From contig NC_060026.1 of the NCBI RefSeq assembly GCF_021134715.1, positions 2,356,001 to 2,420,000 of the forward strand: 64,000 bases of DNA, in the 5' to 3' direction. Source of the stretch: Daphnia pulex. Lineage: Eukaryota; Arthropoda; Branchiopoda; Diplostraca; Daphniidae. The notes beneath the pieces were generated by a model. The model had not been told where the DNA came from, did not search any database, and saw nothing but the letters and a program-made list of their open reading frames with translations. This document shows positions 1-12,078 of the stretch, in pieces (within the stretch, counting starts at the first letter, position 1; each line of letters begins with the position of its first letter). A program made the position numbers and the translations under genes.

Positions 1-283
1 CATAATTCTAAATCAACACACACACACGACGTCAGGGGGGGGGGACTTAATTCTTTTATTTTCAAAAATGTTTTAAAAATGAAAAGTCTAGCGAGTGAGA
101 TTTACTGCGTCATTCCTTTATTCGATTGTCGCCGACGTCGTGTAGAACCGGTTTTTTCTTTTTCGTTATAGTTTTTTTTTTAAACAAGAAAAAAAGAAAA
201 TTTAAATTGATGTTATCAGTTATAGTGCATAGTAACAGGTCCTTGAGACTTGCGTCCTTGTAGCGACTTCAAAAAAAGTTACA
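1..283. other. Non-coding edge of the window
   Basis: AT-rich sequence with a short CA run, a G run near base 40 and poly(T)/poly(A) tracts. I see no exon or RNA gene before the tRNA. Confidence 0.5.
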
Positions 284-357
284 TGGCCCGTAAGAGGATC
301 GAACTCATGACCTCCGCGTTATTAGCACGGCGCTCTAACCAACTGAGCTAACAGGCC
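284..357 (-). tRNA. tRNA-Ile, anticodon AAT
   Basis: On the minus strand this 74-base stretch folds as a full cloverleaf. The acceptor arm GGCCTGT pairs with ACGGGCC (one G-U), the discriminator is A, the anticodon stem CCGTG/CGCGG flanks the loop CTAATAA, and the T arm contains GTTCGATCC. The internal promoter boxes are both recognisable (TTAGCTCAGTTGG and GTTCGATCC). The anticodon AAT (read as IAU after editing) makes it the major eukaryotic isoleucine tRNA. There is no intron. The gene stands alone in AT-rich sequence. Confidence 0.95.
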
Positions 358-1237
358 GTTAGTTCCGAGGGCTTGTTGCACGACAAAATTTTCATAAAAA
401 TAATAAACAGAAAATGGAGAAAGAAAGAAGAAAAATTTAATTGTTACGCAAAAAGAAAATGTGCCAACAGCATCCCAAACGGTCACCCCCAATCCAAGTG
501 AATAGTAGTAACGGGACTGTGGAGCTCGACTTCCGGGAGGGTTAAGTTCGTTCTACATGGCCCTCGTTGACAATGCGTCGTATAATTTAATTGAGTAGTC
601 TCGGGATCTCGGCTTTATTCTTTATAAAATATTTTTTCGTGATTTTCGAAAAAAAAATAAATAAATAAAATGAATATTTTAACTATTTTTTTTATGCGTC
701 ACGAGACTGCCAGACACACTGGGAACCGGGCGCAGATTGGCACCGATAACAAGAGAGTCTGACAGGACGATATTGATTCATAGCCCGAATTCCGCGATAA
801 ATCAACCAAGGGACCAACAGCACACAGCTCGTTAAATCGAAATCTGATTGTCTTCATTATTTAACAAAAAATAAAATAAATAAATAAAAAAAAAAAAGTC
901 CCCCCACTATATCTGATTACTCATTAGTAGGTTGTTATTACAGTTTCTATTTTGACTTTGTCGGCTCTTTTTCCCGACGCACTATGTCATTTGCACACAA
1001 TTTGTTTTAGATACAAAAGAATTAACTCTGGCGCCCCCCTACCAACCAGCGCCCGGTTATTCAAAAAAAAACAAAAAAAAAAGTGTCTGAATATATAAAT
1101 ATAGTCGCTACTCACATGACGCCGGGCGGGGGCCACAGTCCTTGGTATAATACCAAACCCCGGGAATTTATAATGACCAGGGAGAGGACTTCCCCGTTCA
1201 TTATATCTGATTTATTTGAAGTTGCGGATTATATTAC
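358..1237. other. Non-coding stretch between the tRNA and the last visible ZMYND10 exon
   Basis: AT-rich with poly(A) and poly(T) runs. I looked on the minus strand for further ZMYND10 exons, including the Cys-rich MYND finger, and found none. It is either part of a long intron or sequence beyond a break in that gene. Confidence 0.5.
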
Positions 1238-2700
1238 TTGTCTGCGTGACCGGCGAGAAAGCGTAGAATGGCGATGCAGCGGATGGCGATGTTGGCCTCC
1301 AAGTGGCTGACGTCCAGGTGCTTGAGGATTGGGCTGTCGGCCAAGGACGGGTGGTTCCTCGACGACGCCGAAGCTGCTGCTGAACGCAAGAGCGTGCGAT
1401 GGCAATAGTCGAGTAAATCGACGATTGAGTCGCCCAGGGCTTCGCAGGCCGCCGAATGGTACAGCAATAGCTCCAGCAAGCTAATGACGGCTCCTTCGTG
1501 GTACAGCTGCCAACAATAAGGTAAAAGGGGAATGTGGGTTTGTTTGAGACAAAAAGGAAAGGCTTCTCTCTCTCTTTTTTTTATTTATTTCTGTGTTGTC
1601 GTTAGGTTGGGAGAAGAAAAGAAAAAAAGGGGGGTCTTTTGTTTTTGTGTGCAACCCGGGCTGGCTGGCTGGCTGGCTGGTTGTTATTCATATTTTGACA
1701 ACTCACCACCGAGTAAATCATTAAAGGTGAAAGGGAAGACTCGGTCTTGAGCAAGTGAGGCAGGATCTCCTCCCTCCATATTTCGATCAGGATGGCATCG
1801 TAGACCAGCAGGGAAACCTGAACGGGGAATGAAGTGACAAAGAAGAAGTGTAATCGTTGAGCTGAGCCATGACTCCCACTCTTTGAAAAGCCCTGCAAAA
1901 GATCATTGACATCGTAAAAAGGAAAAAAAGAAGTGCACAACCACAATCAGCACTTTCAATCATACACCGAAAGAAGGTACAATAAGGCGGTTTTTCGAGG
2001 AAAGAGACAGTATAGTGTGGGTTAGAGGATTGCAAAAGTGATTGCAAAACAGGTCATTCTACATTTCTTTTTCGAGGAAATCCGGCCTATTATTTACGTC
2101 ATCCGACCAAAGGGGCGGCAACCAGAAAGAAAAAGAATTAGAAAAGAAGATTTCGTCATGTCTGACGAGCGAAATTTTGTTTAGACTAGCTTGACGGAGC
2201 TCTGGTTGATGTTTTGTCTACAAGTCTAGGGGGGGTTGATGTAATAAGTTGTCAACAAAGCAGACGACTTAATGAGACGAAATTCTCGTCGCTTTGGCAA
2301 CGACATTAGAAATCAATTTCGGCTGTGCACAGGGTTATGATTTGAAATCCATGTCATAACGGCGTGTTATAATTTCTTTGTCTTGGCGTATACATACTTT
2401 CTCTGCTTCCATTAGTTTGGCGTAGACGGTTTCTTCACGGAGCTGAGCAGTCTGGGAGACGGCCTTGAGCGATAACTGGACCACGGCTTGATGATGCAAC
2501 AACCATCTAATGAACACAAAAGTGGGGCATTGAACGATACGAATTCGAGTCTACGTGATTCGTTAATAAGAGCCTACACGGTCGATTGATAAACCGCAAA
2601 CCAAATAAATATCTTGAAAAAGCTTGTACCTGTCAGAAGCCAATTCTTCCAGTTGACAGAGTCGAGTCTGTTCAATCAGTTGATCTTCTTCGTAATCCAT
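1238..2700 (-). CDS. ZMYND10: ZMYND10 homologue, N-terminal half (partial)
   Basis: ZMYND10 is a cytoplasmic assembly factor that, with HSP90 co-chaperones, helps preassemble axonemal dynein arms of motile cilia. Four exons join in frame: 2630-2700, 2398-2506, 1707-1817 and 1238-1506, all with GT-AG junctions, giving 186 residues plus two bases. The start MDYEEDQ is the only Met of exon 1. The strongest family matches are the segment around LIEIWREEILPHLL and the block YHEGAVISLLE followed by DSIVDLLDYCHR, which line up with the vertebrate protein in order and spacing. The family is about 440 residues with a C-terminal MYND zinc finger; here everything after GHAD is missing from the window. 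Intron 2 is about 580 bases and intron 3 contains a GGCT microsatellite. In an animal with few motile cilia the expected site of use is chordotonal sensory neurons (inference). Confidence 0.85.
1661..1680. repeat. (CTGG)5 microsatellite in a ZMYND10 intron
   Basis: Five perfect CTGG units inside the third intron of ZMYND10. Confidence 0.9.
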
Positions 2701-5537
2701 GACGATAAATAATGAGCTTCAATTTTTAATTTGAAAGGAATTTAAAAAACAAAAAGGAAATAGACCAGATGTCAATAACCGACTAATATGCGACTAAGAA
2801 TTTCAACGCGGAGACTCTGAATTCCACGGTCAGGACGGGCTCTTATTGTTTGAAAGACTAAAGCGAAATGTTAACGGTTAATAACGGGATAGATCTAATA
2901 AAGTCGCGGATCGATTTAACAAAGTTTTCCCAGTCTAGAAAGAAAAGGTTACGCGAGCCATGGCAACCGGGGCTCCCCAGAAACGATCGATTCACGCAGA
3001 CTATGTGTGTGTGTGTGCTTCGTTCGTTCGTTCGTTGGTGTGCCGGGGCTATATGTGTAATCACGGATCAAAAAAAGGCCCCATGGAAACAGCTCTACTG
3101 TTTAAATCAAGTGTCTGACTTGCATCCGGTGTTTATTATCACGTAGAAAACACAATTAGAGTATATATATATATATACATTTTAGGTTTGTAATTTTGTA
3201 TGTGCCAAATTGACTAATAAATCGGAATGATTCAATCAACGAATGAATTGAAATTAAATATTTCATTGAACATTTGTATTTTTTTTTTGTTTTGTTTTGT
3301 TTTTTCTTGTGTCTTTTTCATGTACAAAGAAGGTAATAATAATAAGAGAAGAAAAAAAAATTGATATAGGCTGTACTGGTCTACATACACACACATAGGC
3401 ACACACAAATACATTTTTTAGTATTTTTCTTGACGTTTTGAAAGTTATGATTTTATTTCACGAAAAAGTTTTTTTGTTTGAATTTTTGTTTTTTTCAGGG
3501 GGGGGGGGGAATTTTGAGGTTTTTGAAGGATAATCCAAAAAAATAAAAATTGGGGGAGGGGGGATAAATAGGTTCGATTTATACAAAAGTTTTAATTTTT
3601 CTTTTTCTTTTTAAAATTCAGATGGATCGTGTGGCTGTGTGTGGGGATGACGTAAAAATGATATATATATAAGTAATAAAATCACATTTCACAAGTGCGG
3701 ATTGTATTATTATTATTATTTTAGAAATTTTTCTTTCCTTTTAAATTTCGAAAATTGTTTTTTTTTTATGAACACAAAAGACAAGAAAAAAAAATTCCTT
3801 ATTTCGTTGAAAAAGCCAAAAAAGAAGAACAAATATTTTTTCCGTAAGAGATTACCATGATTACAAAATGGTGGTGTGTGTGGTCAGTCCAATTTTGATG
3901 GGGGGGAAGAGAGAATTACAACGGGGGGGATAAAAATGCGTGTGGGTAAGGAGGGATGTGTGTGTGTGTGTGTACACCGAACATTATTTTTATCCCAACA
4001 AAACCAAAAAATGAATTGACACAAAGGAGGGTGAGAGATGGGAGGGGGAGGAGTCAATATTTATCACAACAAATGATCCAGTATTCTTCTCTTCTTTTAA
4101 CAGCGCAGCAGCTGACACTTTCTTGTATGGTCTCGTCGAATCGAAATTTTTGAAAAATTATTTCAAAACGAAAAAATAAACAAAAACAAAATGTCTTTCT
4201 GTTTTTTCGATTTCCAACGTCTCCGGACGGAACCGACACTGGACAAATTGACGACAACAAAATCAAACACAATTCCTTCCAATCAAATAACATCGCTGTC
4301 GTCTTTGATTTTTTAAAAAATAATATTGTCCACCCATGACCATTTCCCACACACGAAAAAAAAACCGCGAAATTTCAAAAAATTAAAATTCGCGCCAAAA
4401 ATTTCAAAAAAAAAAAATTTCCTCAAATTTGTTTTTTTTTTAAATAACAAGAGGTTGTAAAAAAATAAAATGGCCGGAAATACACACACACAAAATTTAA
4501 AAAAAAGGAAGAGGAACAACATAATAATTCCTCCTGGTTTTTCCCCCATTGGAGATGACACACACAACTAAAGTCGAAATATTTCGTCTTTTCTCTTCTA
4601 TAGTTCCTTGTCTCGACACACACACACAGATAAACACACACGATCACGCTTGCAATCACGGCTGGTCCCGAGCTGCTTGTTTTCTTCTTCATTTTCAATT
4701 TTTAAAAAAATTTGTTTTTAAAAACATTTCCAAGATTTGATGAATTTTTTTTAAAAATCACATCATGGGCGAATCAAGACAAAATACACAAATGCTGTGA
4801 TAATAACAAATAAAAAATGCGGGAGGAGGGTGTATAATATATATGACCGGCCGAAAAATTGTCAATTTAAAAAAACAAACAAAAAACAAAGAAAAGAAAA
4901 CGTAAAAATTGGTGTAGAAAGCCCGAAGGTATATATAATAATAATAATAATAATAGAGGCCTATATTTCTTTTTCTTCTTTAAAGATGTCGCTTCACAAT
5001 TGTCCAGCATTTATTTTGCGTCCATTTCTTTTTACTGCGGCGCAATTTTTCTTCGTTCGTCTGCACTGGGGGGAGGAGGAAAGGAGGGAGGAGCCACACA
5101 AAATGGGCACCACCCAAAAAAAAAGAAAAATGTTGGCCCAAAAAAGGCGAAAACAGAAAGAAAAAGGAGAGACAGATAGACAGAGAGAAGGAAAGCACAA
5201 AATGGGTGTGTGTTGGGTTTGTTTGTTTGTTTATCATTTTCTTCTTCTTCTTCTCCTTTTCTTCTTTTAAAAATTGTCTCGAACGCTCCAATACTTGCAC
5301 ACACACACACACACGCACACAATGAAAGACTTTGAGATACTCTCCATCAGCTTCCGGTTCCAACCCAATAACAAAAAAAAAATTGTTAAATTCTTCCTAT
5401 TAGACTCACACACACACACTCACACACACGCACGTAATCCTTGTTGTTTACACATCCAAGAAGAAGAAGAAGAAACATTTTTATTCCATCAAAACAAAAA
5501 ATTTGTTTTTTTCGTGTCCGTTTTGTTGTTGTTGTTT
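2701..5537. other. Intergenic region and probable 3' UTR of the Ser/Gln-rich gene
   Basis: No supported gene. It contains G runs (near 3500 and 3900), CA runs (around 4610, 5300 and 5410), poly(T)/poly(A) tracts, a short TTCG tetranucleotide run at about 3020 and an ATA run at about 4935. The right-hand part most likely holds the 3' UTR of the minus-strand gene that stops at 5538. The small reading frames here are poly-Lys, poly-Phe or CA-repeat translations. Confidence 0.5.
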
Positions 5538-7182
5538 TCATAGGTCCCGTCTGGTTTGACTCGGAGAAGTGGAGGCGGCCGAAGCGCAGGGAACGACCGG
5601 CAAGTTGGCCAGTTTACTCCGACTGCTGCTACTAGATGGCTCTTCTGTCGCATGCGAATTGTTGTTGTTGTTGTTATTGTGTTGTTGTTGCTGTTCCGGC
5701 AGTGTCGTCGTCGCACTGGGCCACCTACTACTGCAACCACTGGCACTTGCACTACCACCACCCGCGCTGGACTCGACATATCCTGCATTATCCACACCGC
5801 CCACCGCTCCTCCCACCGGTGGGACCAAACAGCTGATTGCAGGAGCAGCAGGAGCGGAACTCTTGCCCGCCGGGTGGACTCGATCACGAAACGAGCGGAC
5901 GCAGGATTTCACCGCCGATTCCAGCGTTTTACTGGCGCAAGAAGTGGCCGCAGGAATAGTCAACTGTTGTTGTTGCTGTTGTTGTGGCATAGGAGGAGGG
6001 AAAGGAACCATGACGGACAACAAGTTGCCAGAAGACGACGACGAACTCGACGAACAAGGAGCTTCTTGTTGTTGCAGGCTGCTGCCCGTGCTCATGCTTT
6101 TACTCCGCGTCACAATCGGCTGGCCGTGAATGTCCAGCAGCAACCGAGTGCCGGACGAAGGAGGAGGAGCCGATGAAAACAGATCCTTGCCGTCGCTGCC
6201 GTTTTCTCGCTCCTGTTGTTGTTGTAGTAGTGGCTGATGTTGTTGTGGTTGGCGGAGATTGCGATATCCGTAGCCGCCTCCGCTGCTGCCGTAACTGTTT
6301 GACGACAAGGAGCTGGTGGAACTGCTGTAAGACGCACTAGTGCAGCAATAGACGGCCATGATGGAGGAAGATGACGATGAAGACGACGACTGGGAGTTGT
6401 TGGTGGTTATGGTTGAAGAGGAGGAGGAGGAGGACGGACCGGCCGTTTTAGAATGTCCGACACGGCCGGAACCGTCAGACGTAGGCAGGTGACCCGTCAG
6501 AATGCTCTCTGAATTGCAGCGGAATGGTGGAAAACTGGTGGAAGTTTCGTGAACTGTCCGGTTGGGTGGCGGCCGGATGCATTCCCGGTAAATTTCGCTC
6601 TCCTAAATGAATTCCGCCCAGTTTATTAGTATAGATGGAAGAAAATGTGATGTCAAAATAATAGCGAACCTGGTCGTGGTCGCGAATGCGGAGTCGAGTC
6701 GAGGAGCCGTAGGGTTTCTCCTCTCCATCCGGTAGGGTCGGACATGTCGGCAAGTCCAGGGCCAGGTCCCGTCTGACCGACAAGTTCCTTTCGGCTCTTT
6801 GGGCCGCCGCGGCCACAGCCGCTTTGGCCGTCGCCACGGATTGAGGCGTCAGGTCCAGTGGCTTCTTCGTTCCTTCTCCAGTGACCGGAATCTGTTAAAA
6901 TTAAAATCAAATCAAAAATTAATAAATTTAATTAACTTAATTGTATTTAAAAACAGAACAAGGATCGGGAAACACTTGAGGGGGGCTAACCGGAATGGAT
7001 CGCCGGATCTTTTTCGATCCTGTCGATTTCTTCATCAATCGATTATTAGTTCTCGATTTACAAAGTTGTTGTTCCTGGTTGTTGTTGGACTCTTTGTTAC
7101 GCGACAAAACTTTCAAAACGGCCATCCAAAATTCCTGCAGGATCCTCGGTCCCCCCAGTTCCAATGACGTCACCACTCGCAT
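5538..7182 (-). CDS. Ser/Gln-rich protein of unknown function, three exons, 492 aa
   Basis: I do not recognise this gene. Exons 6991-7182, 6670-6891 and 5538-6602 join in phase 0 with GT-AG ends. The chosen ATG is the first Met after an in-frame TGA. Residues 1-64 begin MRVVTSLELGGPRILQEFW and end in a basic stretch (KKSTGSKKIRRS). Residues 65-138 are Ala-rich, then carry the ordered-looking SVRRDLALDLPTCPTLPDGEE. Exon 3 opens with IYRECIRPPPNRTVHE, which looks like a short conserved motif, and then becomes low complexity: poly-Ser, poly-Gln, poly-Asn and Gly runs up to the stop. No signal peptide or membrane segment is seen. The composition suggests a mostly disordered cytoplasmic or nuclear protein. 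The two short ordered segments are the part to search with. A possible alternative first exon lies at 11096-11137 (see the next region). Confidence 0.6.
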
Positions 7183-8090
7183 TTCACTACGCCCCAGTCA
7201 ACACACGACGACACCGAGAGACAACAACAACAACTGGCAGCCAAATGTCCAGCGACCGTCCGTCTCGAGCGACACCTTAGCAATGAATGTGAGCGGGTAC
7301 ACACACACACAAAGTCCAGCACCCACTTAGGCCTCCTGTGTCTGAGTCCGAGTGACGACGACGACGACCTTTGGATGATCCAGCGACGGCACACACAACA
7401 CACAGAGGACTTCCTCCTAATTCCCTCCTTATTTATTCTCCTTCTTTTTTATTATAGACTACTATTTTGGAATTTGCTCGTCTGGGATGGGCCGACGGCG
7501 GCGGCGGCGTCAATACACACACAACAGACAGACACAGACACTTGCATGTCTGTGGGTGTAAAAAAGGACGGGCGGATGGGAGGGAGAGCAATGCACGTGT
7601 ACTGTGCTGCTCTACAGCCCAGACACAGACTCAGACACACACAGACACAGACATAGTACCTAGACGGCTGGGTTCGGTTGGGTGGGGTGGGCGGGAGTAT
7701 TTTTCTTTTGGGTGGGTGGGTGGATGGGGTAGGATTTTTCTTTTCTTACACGAAAATGAAAAAATTGGCCAGAAGAGCGTCGGGTAGACATGGACGTCAT
7801 CCCGTCTCAAGAGAGACGAGTCTTTTTCATTTTTTCAATATTAAAAATCATCGATCGATCGATCCCCCCCTCCGCAACATTGTGCGTGTAATCCCGCCGC
7901 CAATATCTAAAGGCCCGTGAGGAAGAAAAAAGAAAATGTCTAATATTTTGGGTGGTGGACTCTCTCGGCCCGGGTCCCGACATCCTCCCCACCCTCCAGG
8001 GGGAAGAGACGGGAGTCTAGAAAAGTAGAAAATGTGGGAGGAGTGAAGAGCCAACGCCCCTCCCCAACCGTCTAGACATTCCCAGCCGTC

Positions 8091-8110
8091 GGTCGGTCGG
8101 TCGGTCGGTA
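8091..8110. repeat. (TCGG)n microsatellite
   Basis: About five tandem TCGG units in intergenic sequence. Confidence 0.85.
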
Positions 8111-11100
8111 AAAAAATAAAAACGAACAGAGGGGAGGGAGGGAGACAGCCGGGACTTTTTAAAATAAAAATAAAAAATCCGCTGGAAAAAGAAGAAATTA
8201 AAAAATAAAAATAAAAAAAAAACAGGTCTGCCCCCTTCCTCTTGTTAATTCCCCCGGTACATAATACTATAACGCACAAGTCTGGAAAGGGCATATAGGC
8301 AAGGTCAGGGAACTGGAAAATAATGTTTAAAAATAAGAGAAAAAAAGGAAGAATTTTGTTCATGTACCCGAAAGAAAGCGTGACGCTCTGATGTTCTTGT
8401 CGGTTGTTGTTTGGCCTGTTGTTGCAAGTGGTTGTAGTGGTGGTGGTGGTGACGGTGTTTCTTGCCGCCGGTGGGCGATGGCGAAGAAGACGATGGCGGC
8501 GACGAAGAAGGAGATGATGAAAGTGAAGATGAAGAAGATGAAAAGAAGGGCCCGGCTCCTGGCTCCTGGCCTGTTGTTGTTGCCGCAGTCGAAGAAGAAG
8601 AAGACGATTGGTGGTGGTGGTGCTGGTGATGAGATGACGGAACTGAAGGGGCGGATGACGACCACGACCGAGCCCCCATCTCTTGCCTATTTCGTATCTT
8701 TTTCTTTTTCAATCGATCCGAACGCCAGATGAGAATATCAACGTTCCATCAACTGGGAGCCGTTCTGCAACCTGCCAATCCTCCTCCTGTCGACACACAA
8801 ATAAAAAAAAACAGCCGCACACATTAATTTCACATTCCACCACCGTCTGCTCAAATTCTCAGCCGGATACTCGAAAAAATTGACTTTTTCGCATCTACAA
8901 AAGGGGGGGCCTCCTTCTCCAGGGCTCCTAAACAACACAAAGGCGTTCTCCCAAGTCTGTGCGTGTTGTTGTTGTTGGCAACGAAAATTACACGGAGAAG
9001 AAGCAGAAAAAATGGTGGGCGGATGAAGGAAAAAGAAGAGAATGAAAATTGGTATAAAGGAGAGAGAGAATAAAGAGAGAGAGACGGGCCAAGGCCGTCC
9101 TCCCCCGAACACACACAAGGCTGTTTGAGAGAAGCTGCCTTTTGCGATGGCTGGCCCCGCACGCGCTCCGAGCTGCTGGCCCTCACAAGTATTTCTTTTT
9201 TCTACCCAGATTGACTCTCTTTCTCCTCCTGGGGCCAGCAGCAGCACAGCAGTCCAAGTCAGGAGCAAAGATATCCCCTTTTGCTAACTGACTAAATATA
9301 GCCACACACAAACGACGGCCAGGAGAGTCTAAGAAGCTAAAAAGTTTCAGAGATAAATAAATAAAAATAAAAATTCTTTCTTTTTTTTTTTGCTTTCCTA
9401 CAATCTCCCAAGGAAATTGAATGAATTCGCACAAATTCCACCGGGAAGTTGTAAAACAACATTTTAGAAAATAAAAATAAAAAATGACCTCATCGATGAA
9501 TCATCAACACCTGTCACTCTTTTTTTCCAAAGCCATTTTCTTTTTATAAGAAAAATCTAATTCAAATTAATAATTATCGGCGGGAATTTCAAATGACATA
9601 GTTTTTTTGGAGGCGAAATTCAATTTTTTGAAATCAATCTGGGCACACCGTTAACTATTTAGGAGACGAGCGACAGAGAGCCAATGTATTTTTAAAACAC
9701 TACACCCAACCTCCTCCTCCTACAAGTTGAGACTCCCGCCGGTGCTCCTCCTCCTCCCCCCATCGAGTTTTAGCGTTTTCGTCAGAGGCAAAGAATTTTT
9801 TGGGTAACACGAAAATAAAAGATGAAGTCGGGAGAGGTTCGGGAAAAAGGCGTCGCCAGTTTAAAGAAAAAAAGAGAAGAAAAAGAAAAAAAAAAAAACA
9901 TTTTTTTATTGATTTTAGTCCATCGTAAAAAAAGAGGACGAAGAAGAAGATCAGCTGGTTAGGTCGAATCGAATCCACTGGAACTCGTCCAGGAGACACA
10001 CACGGCATTCGCATTCTTTCGAGTGTGTCTGCGTGTGACGACTTTCGGATGGGGGCGGGACCGACGACAATCCCAACCCCCATCAAAAAAATTTAAAAAA
10101 AAAAATTTTAAATTAAAAACTTTTTCCCAATAAAAAACAATTTGGCGCCGTTGTAATACTCGCATTTGTTCCTCGTTAGATTGCCGTAGTACACACACGG
10201 CACTGTCTATACCGACCGGAGGGCATTACACCGACATGAATAGAGATTTGAACGTTTTCTTCTTTTTTGTTTTGTTGAGTATCTAGTCACACATCCGCAT
10301 ACCTCCGGATTTACAATTTATATTTCACGAAAGTCTTGCATTAAAGAGTGTGGGGGGGGGGGGGGAGTCTCTCGGCAACCTGCACGCTCTTCCGGAATGG
10401 ATCGATACTTTTGGGTGTCTGCTGCTACACACACATGTTTAGTGAGTGGCCAAAGAGACAAAGACGGACACACACACACAAAAAGAAGAAGAAGAAGAGG
10501 CGTATGTCTGGTGTCTCGTCTGGCATCATTGCAAAAGGAGGGGGGATGGTGTCCTCTGATCGATAAATGCCCAAACCACAATCGACCCCACAACAAAGAA
10601 AAAAAATGTTCCGCTATTTTCATTGAAAACCCGAAAAAATCCAATCACCAAAACGCCAATTTCGACCGACAAAATTTCAAACGTCAATTTTTTTTTCCAA
10701 AACAGTCGCCAGGAGTAGCTCCTTTTTTCGTTATTTGTGTGACTCTGCTTGGTTAGTTTCGGTTGGTTAGCTGTGTGTGTGCGGCTGAATGCGCCGTGAC
10801 GTCATCCGGCCGTGACCGTCTAGACACTCGGCCGTCAATACACACACACACAATAAGGAGACCCTCTCTCCTTTTCTCTCTCAAAGGAGCGCACGCGCCT
10901 CCGATGCCTCCAGTCACACACACACATTCAAGAGAACGTATGTATGTGTGTGTGTCTGTTATTTTTTGTGTTGTGTGTGTGTGTCCTTTTCCGCTGGATT
11001 AAACTGGAAATAACCGGCTCTCCTTTTTAGTCTTAATTTTAGATTTGGTGGTGGTGGGGGGGGATGAAACACAAAAAAATTGTTAAAAAATTTACCAAAA

Positions 11101-12006
11101 TGTCGACGAGATTCAATTGGTGCTCCTCAGGAGCCATGATGCAGCAGTCGTGTGTCCAGGATGACGACACGGTCAGAGACCATCGTCCACGACCCGCACG
11201 TCTTTTGCACAAAAATGTCGTCGTCGTCGTCTGCTCGAGATAAAATAGACAAATTCCTGTTTAAGCCAAAAACAAAAGAAAATAGTTAGACGACAATGTC
11301 TGGTTGGAAATTCTTTTACACACAGTGCCCACAAGCCATTAAAAGAAACTCGGATTATTATATTATTTTTTAAATATAAAAACTAATACACACAGCAGAC
11401 AATGTTGTTGTTGTATAGATAAAAACTTTCTTTCACTTGGCCGTTTTTTCCCAATTGTGGTTTTTTGGGGCATCTGTGTGCGAGGGGCAACTTCGTATTT
11501 TTACGGGGGTCTTTGGGTACACATTTTCTTTATATGCCTACACTATGTGAAGAAGAAAAACTAATAAAAATGGAGGCACACACACATGATAATGGCCATC
11601 AAACGGGCCAACGAACTTTTCTCCTTTTCTCTTTTAGAAAATGTCTGTTTCTTTTAAAAGAAGAAAAGACACAAAATTTGAACCGCAAACCTTTAAAAGG
11701 AACTCGTGTCCGTCGGCAAGGTTGTGTCTTTTTTCTACACACCCAAAAAATCTCGGAAAAGATAATTTCACGCCATTTTTATTTCAAGCCAAAAAAGAAA
11801 TTCTCCAAACTAACCCAGGCAAAAATGACCACGTGTTGACTAGACAAAAATCCATCGATTTTTGTGCTTACCCCCACCACCTACCAAGAAAAATCAAAAT
11901 GGCAGACGAAAAGAACAAAACTTACACGCACACTTTCCAACAGAATCACAAATTTTTCTGTTTTGGCTAATGTCCTCTGTGTGTGTTTAACACGAGGACT
12001 GAAAAA

Positions 12007-12078
12007 TCACACACACACAACACACACACGAGTGTAGAAAAGAACCTTACACACACACACAGCAGCAGCAGCAGCTGC
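12007..12078. repeat. CA-rich and CAG simple repeats
   Basis: Several interrupted CA runs followed by a short CAG run that turns into CTG, making a small palindrome. No reading frame of interest. Confidence 0.8.

Noticed and set aside
5556-6176. Plus-strand frames of 186-206 codons with long Leu, Val and Cys runs
   Set aside because: They read the Gln/Ser-repeat exon of the minus-strand gene backwards; the runs are complements of CAA and AGC repeats.
8369-8698. Ser/His-rich coding exon on the minus strand
   Set aside because: Simple-sequence translation. The would-be acceptor lacks a pyrimidine tract and no joining exon was found.
10341-10358. G runs as quadruplex or regulatory element
   Set aside because: Single uninterrupted G runs such as this are common in this sequence; no spaced G tracts typical of a quadruplex.
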